Shown: positions 11,181 through 21,974 of the stretch, piece after piece
Position numbering within the stretch: the stretch's first letter is position 1
How the letters are laid out: every line of letters starts with the position of its first letter
From: Elysia crispata
Lineage: Eukaryota; Mollusca; Gastropoda; Plakobranchidae
NCBI GenBank assembly: GCA_033675545.1
Contig: JAWDGP010006574.1
Span: forward strand, 124,001-188,000
Direction of reading: 5' to 3'
DNA length: 64,000 bases
Program-made: the position numbers and the translations under genes
The notes under the pieces: generated by a model
What the model was told of the DNA's origin: nothing
What the model saw: only the letters and a program-made list of their open reading frames with translations
The model's database searches: none

Positions 11181-11870
11181 TTTAGACCTTTTTTAAATCT
11201 GAATTTGATTATAGACTATTTAGATTCTAGATCTAGATTCTGGCTACTCACTACACTCACACAGAATCCTAAAACCTACCTTGATTTTGATTCTTTGTTT
11301 AAATCTTGATCCTATATTTTTATACGCCTACCTCTACATGGTTCGATCCAGATCTAGATCCTGACTACGCTTAGATCTATCTCTACATCTAGATCTTAAG
11401 GTTTGTTTAAAAGTCCTCATATTAAAGTGATCTAGATCTAGATCTAAAGTCTATCTTTAAATACAGATCCTTTGATTTATCTACTTTATCCTACTAAACT
11501 TACTTACTGTCCTTTACTGATTGATATGTCGAAGAAATATATGTAATCTAATTTAGATGTGAGGAAATTCAATGTGTAAATCTTTCTAGGTCTTGATAAA
11601 GATTGAATTTTAACAAAAACAATTTAAAATCTTGCAGTTGCAATCAATATATAAAATCTCAGAGCTTTGGAAACGTTCTGTTTCAGAGGCAAGCCATTGA
11701 GAGAATGAGCGGTTGATCGCGAGGAAGTACTGAATAATACCAATGACGCTTTTGCAAATCTCAACCTGCAAGAGGCCAAATTTTGTGTAAATTTAATTTC
11801 CTTTTAGTTTTTCACTCCTTTGACAGTAAAAACATCACATGTTTTTACATCACATTTATTTTTATAAAAT
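11180..11870. other. AT-rich stretch dense in AGATCT/TCTAGA
   Basis: No gene seen. Overlapping palindromic hexamers TCTAGA and AGATCT cluster at 11220-11460. Confidence 0.4.
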
Positions 11871-12052
11871 AATGACAACTTGTTTTAACAGAGTTATCTA
11901 AATCAAAAATTCGAAAACACTGAAAACATTGTATTTTATTTGTTTTTTGGTTCTTAATAGCATATTTTGCAATTAAAATTGAGGAATTAAATACAATTAA
12001 AATATAAAGAACTTTCAAAGGAATTTTTTAACCTAAATCCCGAAGTTTTCAA
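11870..12052 (+). repeat. Interspersed repeat family A, diverged copy
   Basis: Contains CTGAAAACATTGTATTTTAT, TTTTGGTT, GAGGAATTAAATACAATTAA and TTTTTTAACCTAAATCC, in the order seen in the copies at 2325 and 3070. The 3' half is missing. Confidence 0.4.
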
Positions 12053-12125
12053 GCCTCATCCTGCTCAAGAGGTTACCCACAGATCTATACGGCCAAAAAC
12101 TGTACAGCCAGTTAGCTTCTGGACT

Positions 12126-12195
12126 GGGCAAGTGGCAGAGTGGATTACCCGTGTTTGTACTATACGTACTGTAGTTCACAACCAAGCGTCTAGAT
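12126..12195 (+). repeat. Possible tRNA-derived fragment (SINE-like)
   Basis: TGGCAGAGTGG at about 12131 fits a pol III A box. AGTTCACAACC some 40 bases later is a weakened B box. No full cloverleaf can be drawn, so this is a suggestion only. Confidence 0.25.
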
Positions 12196-12199
12196 AGAT

Positions 12200-13040
12200 T
12201 TTTGTTGCCAAAACAAAGTACAAGTTATATTTATTTTTTCAAACATGACAACTTTATCTAAATATGTTTCATCCTTCTAAGAGTTTATGAAACGACCAGT
12301 TATCTGTCCCTGCAGAATTGTGGCATTTGAAACAGCAAATTTTGCCACAAATTTGCAAAATTTCGTCAAATTTTGCGAAAAAAAAATTTACAACTACAAT
12401 TGTATATTACTATCTCTCACCAAGTTGGCTTGGTCAAATTGACAGGCAAATATTAGGGTAAGCAAGAAATATTGATAATTTAAATCTTATTTAGTCGTGT
12501 ATACTTAAAGAAATTTTAATTGATTAGTAAAATCAATCATTTTTAAACATTTTTATTTGATAGGCTACATCCATAGTGACTGTCACATAAAAAGAAATTA
12601 AAAAAAAATGTTAATCTGGGCTGAGAACATTTAAAACATATGATCGATATCAAGAAAGATACACATGAATACACACTCTAATAAAGAAATAATGTGTTGG
12701 ACTTATTACCAGGGTAGTTCAGATGCAACAATGAAAAACCAAGGTGAGCCTACTTTATTTTTTTTTTGTTTAAATGAAGATCACATTCATCCTCTGCAAG
12801 CCTTTTCATGGAACTCTTATGTGGAATGGACTTTGTGTGCGACTCCACAGAGGGTTTTCTACCATGGTCTAGGACCAAATTACAAGACGTGCAAAACTAA
12901 CATCCAGCTCGTGAACTCAGAATGCCATAGTAGGGCAGAGACATTCCTTCCAGATTTATTAACTAGGAATTACTCTATGGTGTGGAAGTAAATTTTTAAC
13001 AATATATAAATCAAGGCAGAAACTAATTAAGAAATAGATG
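12200..13040. other. Unassigned stretch
   Basis: AT-rich. It contains a 108-codon open frame at 12665-12991 (+) with no recognisable domain, which I do not treat as a gene. Confidence 0.4.
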
Positions 13041-13051
13041 TAGATCTGTAT

Positions 13052-13220
13052 CAGTGGTTTTTAATCTTATTGTAGGTACCGAACCACACCAGTTTCATAT
13101 GCAGGTTCACCGAGCCCCTCTTTAGTGAAAAATACAATATAATTTTTAAAAAAATTCAAGACATTTTTTATTACTGGCTCTGCCAAATCTCTGAGATAAA
13201 CTCCAGGTTAAGAACCACTA
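13052..13220. mobile_element. Miniature hAT-type element (MITE)
   Basis: The ends are inverted: CAGTGGTTTTTAATCTTA on the left, and a right end whose reverse complement reads TAGTGGTTCTTAACCTGGAG. The interior GTACCGAACCACACCAGTTT...TTCACCGAGCCCCTCTTTAG resembles a widespread non-autonomous hAT family as I remember it. The flanking 8-mers (ATCTGTAT and ATCAAGAT) match at only 5 of 8 positions, so the target duplication is weak. It has no coding capacity. Confidence 0.65.
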
Positions 13221-13229
13221 ATCAAGATG

Positions 13230-14790
13230 CTTGCAGCAGTCACTTACGGCAGTGTTTACAAATGAAGCTGAAAGAATCTTAAAACTTCGAGAATTTTTTT
13301 TGTTTTTTGTAAATTTGGACAGCAGTGTAGTGCTTTTTTTTTTTAACTCTTCTTGGAGTTTCTGTCGGTTTGGAGAAGCTGACACACGCAATTTTTTTTT
13401 TAAATAGAGACAAAGAGAAAAAAAACGAAAACCCCAAATTTTGCCATTTTTTGCGGGAAAGGTCAAATTTTGCGGCCACAATAGACATAGGCTTGGAGAA
13501 AAATAAGTTTTCAAAGAGAGGTTGATTGGATACGATAATTTCAGTTTACAACAATTAGCAATTCCTTTGATGAAAGCTTGGATTTGAACTGAAAGTAAAA
13601 CACATACATATTTAATTTAGTGTGTGTATGTGAGAGGGAGAGGGGTGGCGAGGATGAGAACTAAGGGGCAAAAGATTGTAATTCATTTAGAACAAGCAAG
13701 TTCAGTGTAGTTCAGTCTAGTTCAGTCTTCCATCTAAGCTAAAGCCTCTAGAGTCAGTGCCTGGTCCTTTAGTTCAAAGAAACTACATGTATGTAACTAG
13801 ATAGATACATGTACAACTAAATACGGGTACAATGTAGCTCTATTATAACTAAGCACAGAGAGTGTGGTGGCGTGATAGGTGAGACATAGAGGAGAAAGGA
13901 GAAAATGCGACCAAGCAGCAAAGTCCACCCTCGATACTTATCATACGCTTCTATAATCATTGTCTCATACAACTTGTGAGACATCAAGTAAAAAACTCAT
14001 CAAAAAATCAGAACGCCAGTCTATATTTTCCTGCCATAGGATACATAGTGGCAGTTGACCTGGGACAGCATATCAAAATCACCAACAACAAAGATAAAGG
14101 TTTGATACCCTATGCACACTCAATTCATGTCTTTCTTTACTCCTCAGTAAACTCCTCCCTTTCTTACTCGGCTCTACAGTAGCTGCTAGCAAGAGGCTGT
14201 AACAATACTGGTTTGGCCAATCACCTTATGTTATAACACCACTACCGGTACTAACTGCAATCGACATGATTTGAGGAAATCTGTGGGGGGGGGCAGTGGT
14301 CATGCCAATTCTTTGTCAGGACTCTGTATTGGGGACAGGGGTGCAAATAAGGGGTAAGGGAAGGGCCATGTTGTGAAGTCACCGCTTTTTAGTTCTTTTA
14401 TTTGCTCTTCGGTCCTTGTGGCAACCACATGCGGAGAACGCAGGTTCCCCATGTATCTGTAACATCAACTACCCATCTCGTAATTTGTTTCCGACAAACG
14501 TGCCTAAATTGCAATTTGTTCTTCACATCTCAGGAGCTTTCGATCGCCTCCCAGGGAGAAATTGTCACCTTTTCATTGGTTGATATTCTTAGAAAAGATG
14601 TAAAGTCTACAGAGTATATGAGATAGGGTGTTTAGAAGACAATGACGTTTCAAACCGGCTTGCCAGTCATCCATTAATAATAATGGCGCCACAATACCCG
14701 GTTTGGAGCTTCAGCCCATGCATTTAATGGCATCGCAGCACCCTGGTTATCGTCAGGACAAAGCTTAAATATAATGGGTGCGCACAATGA
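13230..14790. other. Unassigned stretch
   Basis: No gene or element recognised. It contains a G-run (GTGGGGGGGGGCAGTGG) at about 14282. Open frames at 13218-13514 (minus) and 13976-14182 (+) show no domain. Confidence 0.4.
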
Positions 14791-14794
14791 GGGT

Positions 14795-14893
14795 TAACAT
14801 TTTCTTTTGATCACCCCGACAGACACTGAACTTGTCAGATCATAAATCAGTAAACTTCATCCCTGTTGTTGAGTAGTTTAGGAGGAGATAAGG
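14795..14893 (+). repeat. Interspersed repeat family A, 3' fragment
   Basis: GACACTGAACTTGTCAGATC followed by AAATCAGTAAACTTCATC parallels the 3' half of the copies at 2325 and 3070. The pogo-like element starts right after it. Confidence 0.35.
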
Positions 14894-14895
14894 TA

Positions 14896-16421
14896 GCACT
14901 AGGGGGCAATAAGCCCCTTCCTGGGCCTGACCTAACTTAAGAGTTTGTGGGGCATTAAGCCCCACATTGTTTACATTCTTCAGCCAATCAAATTTTTTTT
15001 TGCAACAGGATTTATCAGTCAGCCAATAGAATTAGCTCTTAAATTAAGAAAAAGGAAGGGTGTCCTTTCCCTCATTTTTGGTCTCCTCCTGCAAACCAGC
15101 CTTTAAACTTTGCAGCTGATCAGGAAATCTTGATTTTTGACAAGCCACTGCAGCCTATGACCTACAACTTGGTTGATTTCCTTTGAGAATCTTCACATCT
15201 TGTACAGATAAGCATTGATTTTTTATTTATTATGTGTTTTAATGTTATTTTGAATCTTAAATGGGTTGCCTTTGGGCAAGGTGGATGGACCGTTGCATTG
15301 GAGTAGTGGACCAGCTGGTATTCAAATGCTTTTTATTGTTATGCATAAAAAAAAGGGTTTTTATAGTGTTTTTCAACAAAATTAAGGTTTTAAAATAATG
15401 AGTAAGTATACAATGTTATATTTATTTTGTGTCTAGTTTTTGTATCAGTTGTGCCTAAAGGGGTAGTCCAATAACTAGGGGCTTAATGCCCCCCTTGCTA
15501 CAAAAATTACTTTTAAATAAAGATTTAGCTTATTTAGTTATTATTTTAGAGCCTAGCTCTTAAATGTTTATTCAAATGAACTATCATACAAGGTAAAATA
15601 TTATTCATACAAGACAGCTTGACTACCTCTGTATATTAATGGAGCCTATTGCACATAATTGCCCCCATGTTTTTCAGAATGATTCGGAATTACAAAACGA
15701 AAGAAACAGGGGGTAGGACATCCTATACAAGCAGTCCAGCGATGATAGTTGCCTATTACTCTGTTATGTCTGCCCAAATGTCCTATCAAGCTGCAAAGCA
15801 TTACGACGTTGACAAAAAGTCATTGCTGCCTAGAGTAAAGAATGAAATTCCTATTGACGCTCACCCACGAAGACAATCTGTTTTGAGCCCAGTTCAAGAA
15901 CAAGAGCTTGCTGAGTGCCTGATTCTTCTGGCAGAATGGAGCTGGGGATTCAGCAAAGAAGAAGTCAAGGACATCATCCAAGAATTCCTAAAGGACAATG
16001 ACATTCAGAACCCATTCACAGAAAACTGCCCTGGAAGAGACTGGTTTGATGCCTTTCTGAAAAGACACCGAGAAAAACTGATCACCTGAGTAACTCGAGG
16101 GCAAAAGCTGAAGACCCAGGAGTGATCACTCATTGGTTTTTTCTCTTGGACAAAGTGTTACAGGAAAAAGGTGTGAAAGGGCTACCAGAACAAATCTTTA
16201 ACTGCGATGAGAGTGGATTTGTAATCGACTCGAAATCTAAGACTGTTATGGCACGCAGGGGTTCAAATTGCATCAACCAATGTATTGGTGGTAGTGGTCG
16301 TGAACAAATAACTGTGAACTGCTGCATTTCAGCTTCTGAAACTGTCCTGCTTCCATATATTGTCTACACCAAACCCTGTGACTTTGTCAACCACATACAC
16401 TCATAGGGGCTTATTACCCCC
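14896..16421 (+). mobile_element. pogo/Tigger-like DNA transposon, broken, with palindromic end motifs
   Basis: A transposase remnant (15679-16406) is flanked by four copies of an imperfect palindrome: AGGGGGCAATAAGCCCC (14901-14917), GGGGCATTAAGCCCC (14949-14963), GGGGCTTAATGCCCC (~15478-15492) and GGGGCTTATTACCCCC (16406-16421). TA-flanked ends at 14894 and 15500 (TA-GCACTAGGGGGC and its inverse GCCCCCCTTGC-TA) could also mark a 600-bp miniature element next to the transposase. I cannot decide between one element with internal motifs and two adjacent elements. Confidence 0.6.
15679..16406 (+). pseudogene. pogo/Tigger-like transposase (DDE_1), frameshifted and 3'-truncated
   Basis: Transposases of this group (Tc1/mariner superfamily, pogo branch; Tigger and Jerky-type proteins) bind terminal repeats through an N-terminal HTH/CENP-B-like region and cut with a DDE catalytic domain. 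The start chosen is the ATG giving MIRNYKTKE, the usual family opening; an in-frame ATG 30 bases upstream looks accidental. Residues ~45-130 carry the CENP-B-like HTH, with PFTENCPGRDWFDAFLKRH. A one-base frameshift near 16085 joins HREKLIT to LSNSRAKAEDPGVITHWFFL. The catalytic part shows IFNCDESGF (first Asp) and GREQITVNCCISASETVLLP. The frame then stops at 16406, before the second Asp and the third acidic residue, so it cannot be active. Confidence 0.85.
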
Positions 16422-16429
16422 AAATTTTC

Positions 16430-17020
16430 ATCGTTACAGCACCACAGATACAACTTCACGCCTTATATTACGTTGACCATAAATATTCAGATTATTTAAG
16501 TTTTTTTTTTACTTCACAGGACATGTTTATTGATTTTATCAAAGAGTAAATTCCAACCTGCTTGCTGTTATTTATGAGCACGACGAAAAAAAACTGTAAA
16601 GTGCCTCTACCCCCTAACCGTTGTATGGCTTCGATTAAATTTCTTAAGTTTCAGTTTCCGAAGATGTAGTTAGAATCTGCTTAAGTTTCTGACGCTAAGT
16701 GTAAATATGTGGAAAATTATGATTTTTTTCCGCATCTTGATCCATATTCTAGATCTAAAATCCATGCAGGTCCCATCATAGATTCATCAAATTCCAATCC
16801 TCTATAAATTACCTTCAATATATCATTCGATGTGGGACGATGCTTAACAGAATTATATCTAGACCTAATCAAGACTGAAAGCAGTGCACTGGATTTACGC
16901 TGATTATGAAAACTAGTAAAACTCTTATCTCGATAATAAGCCCATTCAGATGAATGGACTGAGCCTAGGCCTAAGGAACAGAGAGAAAACAGGTGACGAA
17001 TGACGATATCTAAAAATCGA
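16430..17020. other. Unassigned stretch
   Basis: No gene seen between the pogo-like element and the candidate micro-exon. Confidence 0.4.
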
Positions 17021-17027
17021 AACTTAC

Positions 17028-17074
17028 AGCTGGGTCAATTCTGCCCTTGATGACGAAGTCGATTATTGTCGACT
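17028..17074 (-). CDS. Candidate 47-bp internal exon, gene unknown
   Basis: On the minus strand, a long T-rich run ending TTTAG (AG at 76-75 of the 170xx line) precedes a 47-base segment, followed at once by GTAAGT, a perfect consensus donor (17027-17022). One frame reads STIIDFVIKGRIDPA after a two-base carry-over, and the peptide looks protein-like. I do not recognise the gene. The IKGRIDP string recalls the winged-helix end of PCI-domain proteins, but that is speculation. If real, the exon lies within a minus-strand gene; it could even be an upstream exon of the ALT transcript. No partner exon was found nearby. Confidence 0.3.
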
Positions 17075-17079
17075 CTAAA

Positions 17080-17890
17080 AAAAAAAAAAATAAATAAAAA
17101 GTAAAAAAAAAAAAAAAAAAACTACATGAGACCAGTATAGATACTGGTGATACAGAACTAAACGATAAACCAATGTAAGAAGCCCGACGCAATAGAAAAA
17201 ATATTAATTGAAGTTGAATGTCGCAGTGGAGCTTTATGAAAAGTTGCAAAGCAGCGTAAAAAAAAATAAATAAATAAATGAATGAAAAAGTAAGTAGAGT
17301 GCAGCTCCAAAATTTACAAAAACAAACAAACAAAAAAAAAAACCTTTCTGTAGCAAGTATAGTATCTAAACAGATACCAGATGTGACCATGATACATATA
17401 ACCATTTTTAGTAAAGTATAGTACATAAGTAGACTCTAGAGAGGTAAAATCGAGTCTCTCTAACGCTTTTGAGATAAGACGAGGGATCGGGAACGCATTC
17501 GATAAAGTCATATCGATACTAGTCGCTTTGCCCTTATATTAGGCCGTATGTCCTTCACCTTTATAATTCAAAACATTGTATCGGCGAAGCGAGGTGAAGG
17601 ACTACTGAGTGTATGCTGTAGAGGAATGAAACCAGGTAGATTTACTCCAATCTGTCCTTAGTCTATGAGAGAACACGCAAGGCACAATTGGCGTTTCGTT
17701 AATCAATGATTTAATTTAGCTTCTTAGCATTACTTATTTATTTATTCTGCATACAAGTCTTCTAAAATGTTCAACATATGCTCTTTGGTGTAACTTGAAA
17801 GTGATTAAAATAAAAAGTGTATGTTCGAGTACTCGGTCCACCATACGCCAAGCTTTGAGTACATTTAAGTCTATTTGATCGCTCATCATC
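17080..17890. other. Unassigned stretch with A-rich runs
   Basis: Contains poly-A/(AAAT)n tracts at 17078-17120 and 17260-17345. No gene recognised. Confidence 0.4.
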
Positions 17891-17895
17891 TAAGA

Positions 17896-17962
17896 CAGCT
17901 CTGTTGATTGAGCGTTGGACTGACATGTAGGTGGTTCTCATTCGATTCTTGGCTGGAACATC
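17896..17962 (+). repeat. tRNA-like sequence, probable SINE head or tRNA pseudogene
   Basis: GTTGATTGAGCGTTGGACT fits the D-arm/A-box side of a tRNA. CATTCGATTCTTGGCTGG, about 30 bases on, fits a TpsiC arm/B box and acceptor end. The spacing is tRNA-like, but the anticodon stem does not pair well. No A-tail or target duplication was found. Confidence 0.45.
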
Positions 17963-17969
17963 TAATATC

Positions 17970-18645
17970 AATTAAGCGACACCTTTGAGTTATCCCAGAC
18001 CAGTTCGACTGTCAAAATGATTTAAAATGCAAATCAGAAAGTATCATGAAGATAACTACATGAAATAAGAAAGCTGATTCATCCCCCTCTAAACGATATT
18101 TAATGAAAATATTTAATTATCACTTCAGCATAAGTTGCTGTCAAGGAAGGGGATTTAATGAATACGTTTTAATGAAACACATATTATATCCTGAGAAGCC
18201 AACTTGGAAAAAAAAAAAAACAATTACTGAACTCACTGATCACAGAGGACAAGAAACTTGGACAATTACAAGAAGACCAAGCAGCTTCTAGTAGCATAGA
18301 AATAACCCAAGAATGATGGCTACGAGTCAGTTACTGATGGGATGCAAGCTAGATTCCGACAGTTTTTCAATAAGCCTACAAGAGAACATGTCTAGACTCA
18401 GCTAAGCCCAATAGGCTATAATTCTGCCAATAACCAATGCGTTAATGATATATACATAGGTAAGAAAGCTAAAATGATAATACTTCCGAATTTTATTAGC
18501 AGTTGGAAAGCTCACCATGTATCTGAGACACGAAGAGAAGCTAAGAGTGAGAAATGAAAGTAAGCACTTGCATGGGTGTGAGTGGATGAGCCGGTGGCTT
18601 ACAAATACCTAAAAAAAAGTGCTTTGGGATCTTATTACAGATGGT
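17970..18645. other. Unassigned stretch
   Basis: Nothing recognisable. A 62-codon open frame at 18103-18291 has no domain. Confidence 0.35.
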
Positions 18646-18650
18646 TAGAC

Positions 18651-18666
18651 CCCGCCCCCCCCCCCG

Positions 18667-18729
<63 letters not shown>
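18651..18729. repeat. C-rich run plus (CT)n microsatellite
   Basis: CCCCGCCCCCC runs followed by about 28 CT units. Confidence 0.9.
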
Positions 18730-18731
<2 letters not shown>

Positions 18732-20500
18732 ATTATTTATCGCTCATCTCATATTTAATAGAAGGATGCAGTTTCTATGCATTTATTAATGCATTCAAAT
18801 GTTCAGGATATACTTCTAATGTGCTTCTACAGGCTTGTCCAAGGAGGTTCAGGAATGCTTCCCCAGTGCTGTCTGCCGCTGGAAGCTGGTCATGTTGATG
18901 GTCGTTCCTTGGACGGTCGAATGTGAAGTTAGTGTCAAGGATACCCGTTTTATGTAATTCTCGATAGACCTTATTCTAAAATTAGTATATGATGCTAAAC
19001 TTAATTTTGGGCATCATGGATGACTCATATGGGAGGTTGAAGACTTGGGACCAATTCTGGCATTGCCTTTAGGTCTTAATTATGTTCTTAATGGCGTGAA
19101 CTATCTAAAACATAGCTAAGCTGATTGAGTGGACTTTGACTTCAGGGTTTCCCGGGCGTTTCCGTTCCATCTCTTGCACGCGCTGACTCGTGACTAATGG
19201 AGATCATTGAGTACAACATTACTCAATGTCGGTAATATTGGAAACGTGTTTAAAAAAGAAACAAAGATCATACTCCTAAAGAGCACCGGTACAGTCAGAA
19301 TTACCTTGCACGCCGATCCCTGAAAACAATGTTAAAAGAAGCCACAAGTGATACGAATGCTGTTTAGAGAAAAATGCGGATACAAATTTATTGTTTTAGT
19401 TTTTGGTATATTAGACAAATTATTACTTATGATAATAATTCTTAAATACTGGTTTAAGAATTACACAACATAGGGTTTCTTTGAAAATTGATATTTATTT
19501 TTATACAGCCATGTCATTATCTCCAAATTGGTGATTTAGCTCTAAAGATATTTTTGCTCTCAAGAGTAGGCCTACTTGTCAATGAAAAAAGTTTATTCTC
19601 AATTCTTTGTTGCTTTTCTTTGTCTCTCTTCGTTCTCTCAACTGATTCTGTTTCAACGCTTTGTACAAACCTCTCGCCCCACTGGATCTAGTATATAAGT
19701 AACTTCATTTTAGACCGCCAGGTGACAAAAACTGCATTATAACTTGAGGAATCGATTACATCTCGTGACTAAGAATAAAATCATGTGATCAGACTGGTGC
19801 TGATCTAGATTAGTTCAACCACGACCCCTAACTAAGCCAAGTACACAGATAAGCCACGAAGTGGTAGCATGGATGATAAAGGACAATTTTCCAACACGGA
19901 TGCAATTATTGTAAAGAGCCCTGATTTATAATAACCGTCCCTTACTAGATCTAAGAGAATTTTCGCCCCCGCTGATAATTATTTCTAATGCTACCTATTT
20001 TTCTCGAGTTCTCAGCGAGATTACCGTAAATATTTGATGCTTCGCCTATGCGAGAACTAAACCAGTGTCTTATTGGTGTCTCCTATACCTTGCAGAATCT
20101 TCACTTAGTAGAACTCGCGTGCAGTTGTGTGACAACATCATGTTATCTACTGTTTCCTTGGCAGATATTTTTTTCAAGAATTATGATGGAATCCTCTTAT
20201 GTGATCGGATGTATCTGGAGATTAAAGGATCTCACGTTCCTGGTCGAGAGTTAATGAAGTTGGGCCTTTGTTCAACATTGTCCAAATAGGACTCTCCGAT
20301 GCCATTTTGAGAGACTTACTTATGTAGGCCTATGTACTATAATAATCACAGAAGTTTTTTTTTGCTATTTTTTTCCCCTGCTCATGCTATAATTATTGCT
20401 GGCAATACCAATTATTTTGAATGGATGTCGATAGACGATAGATCAATTGAAAGGAAGAACAAGTCAGTTTCTATGGAAAAAAAAGCTCTGTATAATGATA
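18730..20500. other. Unassigned stretch
   Basis: Mixed-complexity sequence without a firm gene. A segment at 20174-20289 (+), preceded by CTGTTTCCTTGGCAG, reads NYDGILLCDRMYLEIKG; it is a weak exon candidate I cannot assign. Confidence 0.35.
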
Positions 20501-20501
20501 C

Positions 20502-21972
20502 ACTTGACTTGACTTACTTGACTTAGGGCCTTCCGCGTCTCAGTCGTCCGACGGGGGCGCTTCGGCAGCTTTTCGGATTCTCGTCGACAGTTCTCTCCAT
20601 TGCTGTCTGTTCTGGGCGATGCATCTTAGGTGTTCGAGGTCTTCCCTAGTTGTGAGTTGTAGTGTGTTTTCTTGTAGTCTTGATAGGTCTTTGTTGAGGA
20701 CGACTGGTAGTGTTGTTAAAGGGCGGCCCCGAAACTTTTTTCCGTGTGTGGCGAAATAGCTGTTCATTGATTTATTAGCAGGTATTTCAATATTTCTTCT
20801 AAGTATGTGCCCGAAAAGGCGCCACCTGTTCTCAAGTATATAAATAGAAAGGGGGTGTTCCTCGCACTTGTTGTAAAGAGATGAATTTGTGATTTTAACC
20901 GGGTATTTGATGTTGAGAACTTTCCTTAGCTGTTTACGATGAAATGCATTTAATTTTTCTTCTTCAGATTTTGTCAGTGCCCAGGTGCCGCAGTTGTAGA
21001 CAAGTATTGATTTTACGAGCGACCTGTATAATTTCAGCTTGGTCTTTCTTTTAATCTTATCTCCTTTGATCCAGACATTTAGAAGCTTTTATCAGTGCTG
21101 CATTGGATAGTCGTTTCCTCCTCTCAACGTCTTCTTCGTCGCCTATGAGAGTTCCAACTTTTTTGTATTTTTATACTCTGTTCCAGCTCTTGACAACGTT
21201 GTAAACTCTGTCTTATCTATATTGACCAGTAGATTGTATTTATGTAAGGTGTTTTGTACTTCTTCCGTATCGACGAAATTCAGACCAACAAAATCTACGT
21301 CGTCAGCGTATGCAATCTCTGTAGGTAGAGTCTTTTCCAGTTTATTGGTCGGTCGTGGCAAGATGGTTCTTACTTCTTTCAGGGCATTCTCTAAATATAC
21401 TGAAAACAATACGGGGCTAAGACTGTCTCCTTGCGGGGTGCCTATGTTGCTCACAAAGGGTCTTTCCTTTGTTGCACCATTGATCCTAGTGTTAATGACT
21501 GTATCGCTTAAGAGAAAACGTATTATTCTCAGCTCATCTTCTTCAACTATGCGTTCTATTATGTCAAGCAAAATTTGTCTATCTATTGTGTCGAAGGCTG
21601 CTGACATGTCAATCCCTGTGATTTTGATCTCGACATCCTCTTTCTTAGCCTTGGCTGCCAGCCATTTATGCGTCCATGCGACGTCGGACGTGCTTCTTTC
21701 AGGCCGAAAGCCACTTTGGCTGTGAGATAGATATTCTTCAATGTTCGGTCTTATTCTGTGAAGAGTTATGATTGAAAGAGCCTTTCTGATGGTGTTAAGT
21801 AGAGTAATAGGCCTTAAGTTTTTAGGTGGACCTTTCGGCTTGCCTGGTTTGGGTATTGCAATTAATTCTCCTGAGTTGATGTTGATTGTTTCGTGTTCTT
21901 CAAACACCCTGTTTAATATGTTTGCGATACTTTTATGTAGTAGTGGTGTTCCATATTTGAGGAGCTCTCCAC
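20502..21972 (-). mobile_element. Non-LTR retrotransposon (LINE), 5'-truncated
   Basis: The minus strand carries the RT and C-terminal regions of a LINE. The 3' end is a short tandem tail: 20502-20526 reads, on plus, ACTTGACTTGACTTACTTGACTT, i.e. (AAGTC)-type units on the element strand. Homology begins abruptly near 21972 (ELLKYG), so the endonuclease half is missing, as in typical 5'-truncated insertions. No target duplication could be assigned. Confidence 0.85.
20540..21972 (-). pseudogene. LINE reverse transcriptase plus C-terminal region, frameshifted
   Basis: The reverse transcriptase copies the LINE RNA at the insertion site. Visible in order: SGELIAIPKPGKPKGPP and NLRPITLLNTIRKAL (~21830); SQSGFRPERSTSD (~21715); ITGIDMSAAFDTIDR (first catalytic Asp, ~21610); GTPQGDSLSPVLF (~21430); and IAYADDVDFVGLN (catalytic YADD, ~21310). 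A slip in a homopolymer near 21160 and another near 21083 shift the frame. The following reading, LYRSLVKSILVYNCGTWALT and NRWRLFGHILRR, then stays open to the stop at 20540. The catalytic residues are intact, so the copy is fairly young. The C-terminal layout suggests an RTE-like or related clade; I did not settle the clade. Confidence 0.9.
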
Positions 21973-21974
21973 TT

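Noticed and set aside
12665-12991. 108-codon plus-strand frame
   Set aside because: Composition is protein-like but I can match no family. No splice or start evidence beyond a bare ATG.
17010-17426. 138-codon minus-strand frame as a single gene
   Set aside because: Most of it is poly-Phe from T-rich intron-like sequence. Only the last 47 bp before GTAAGT look like an exon.
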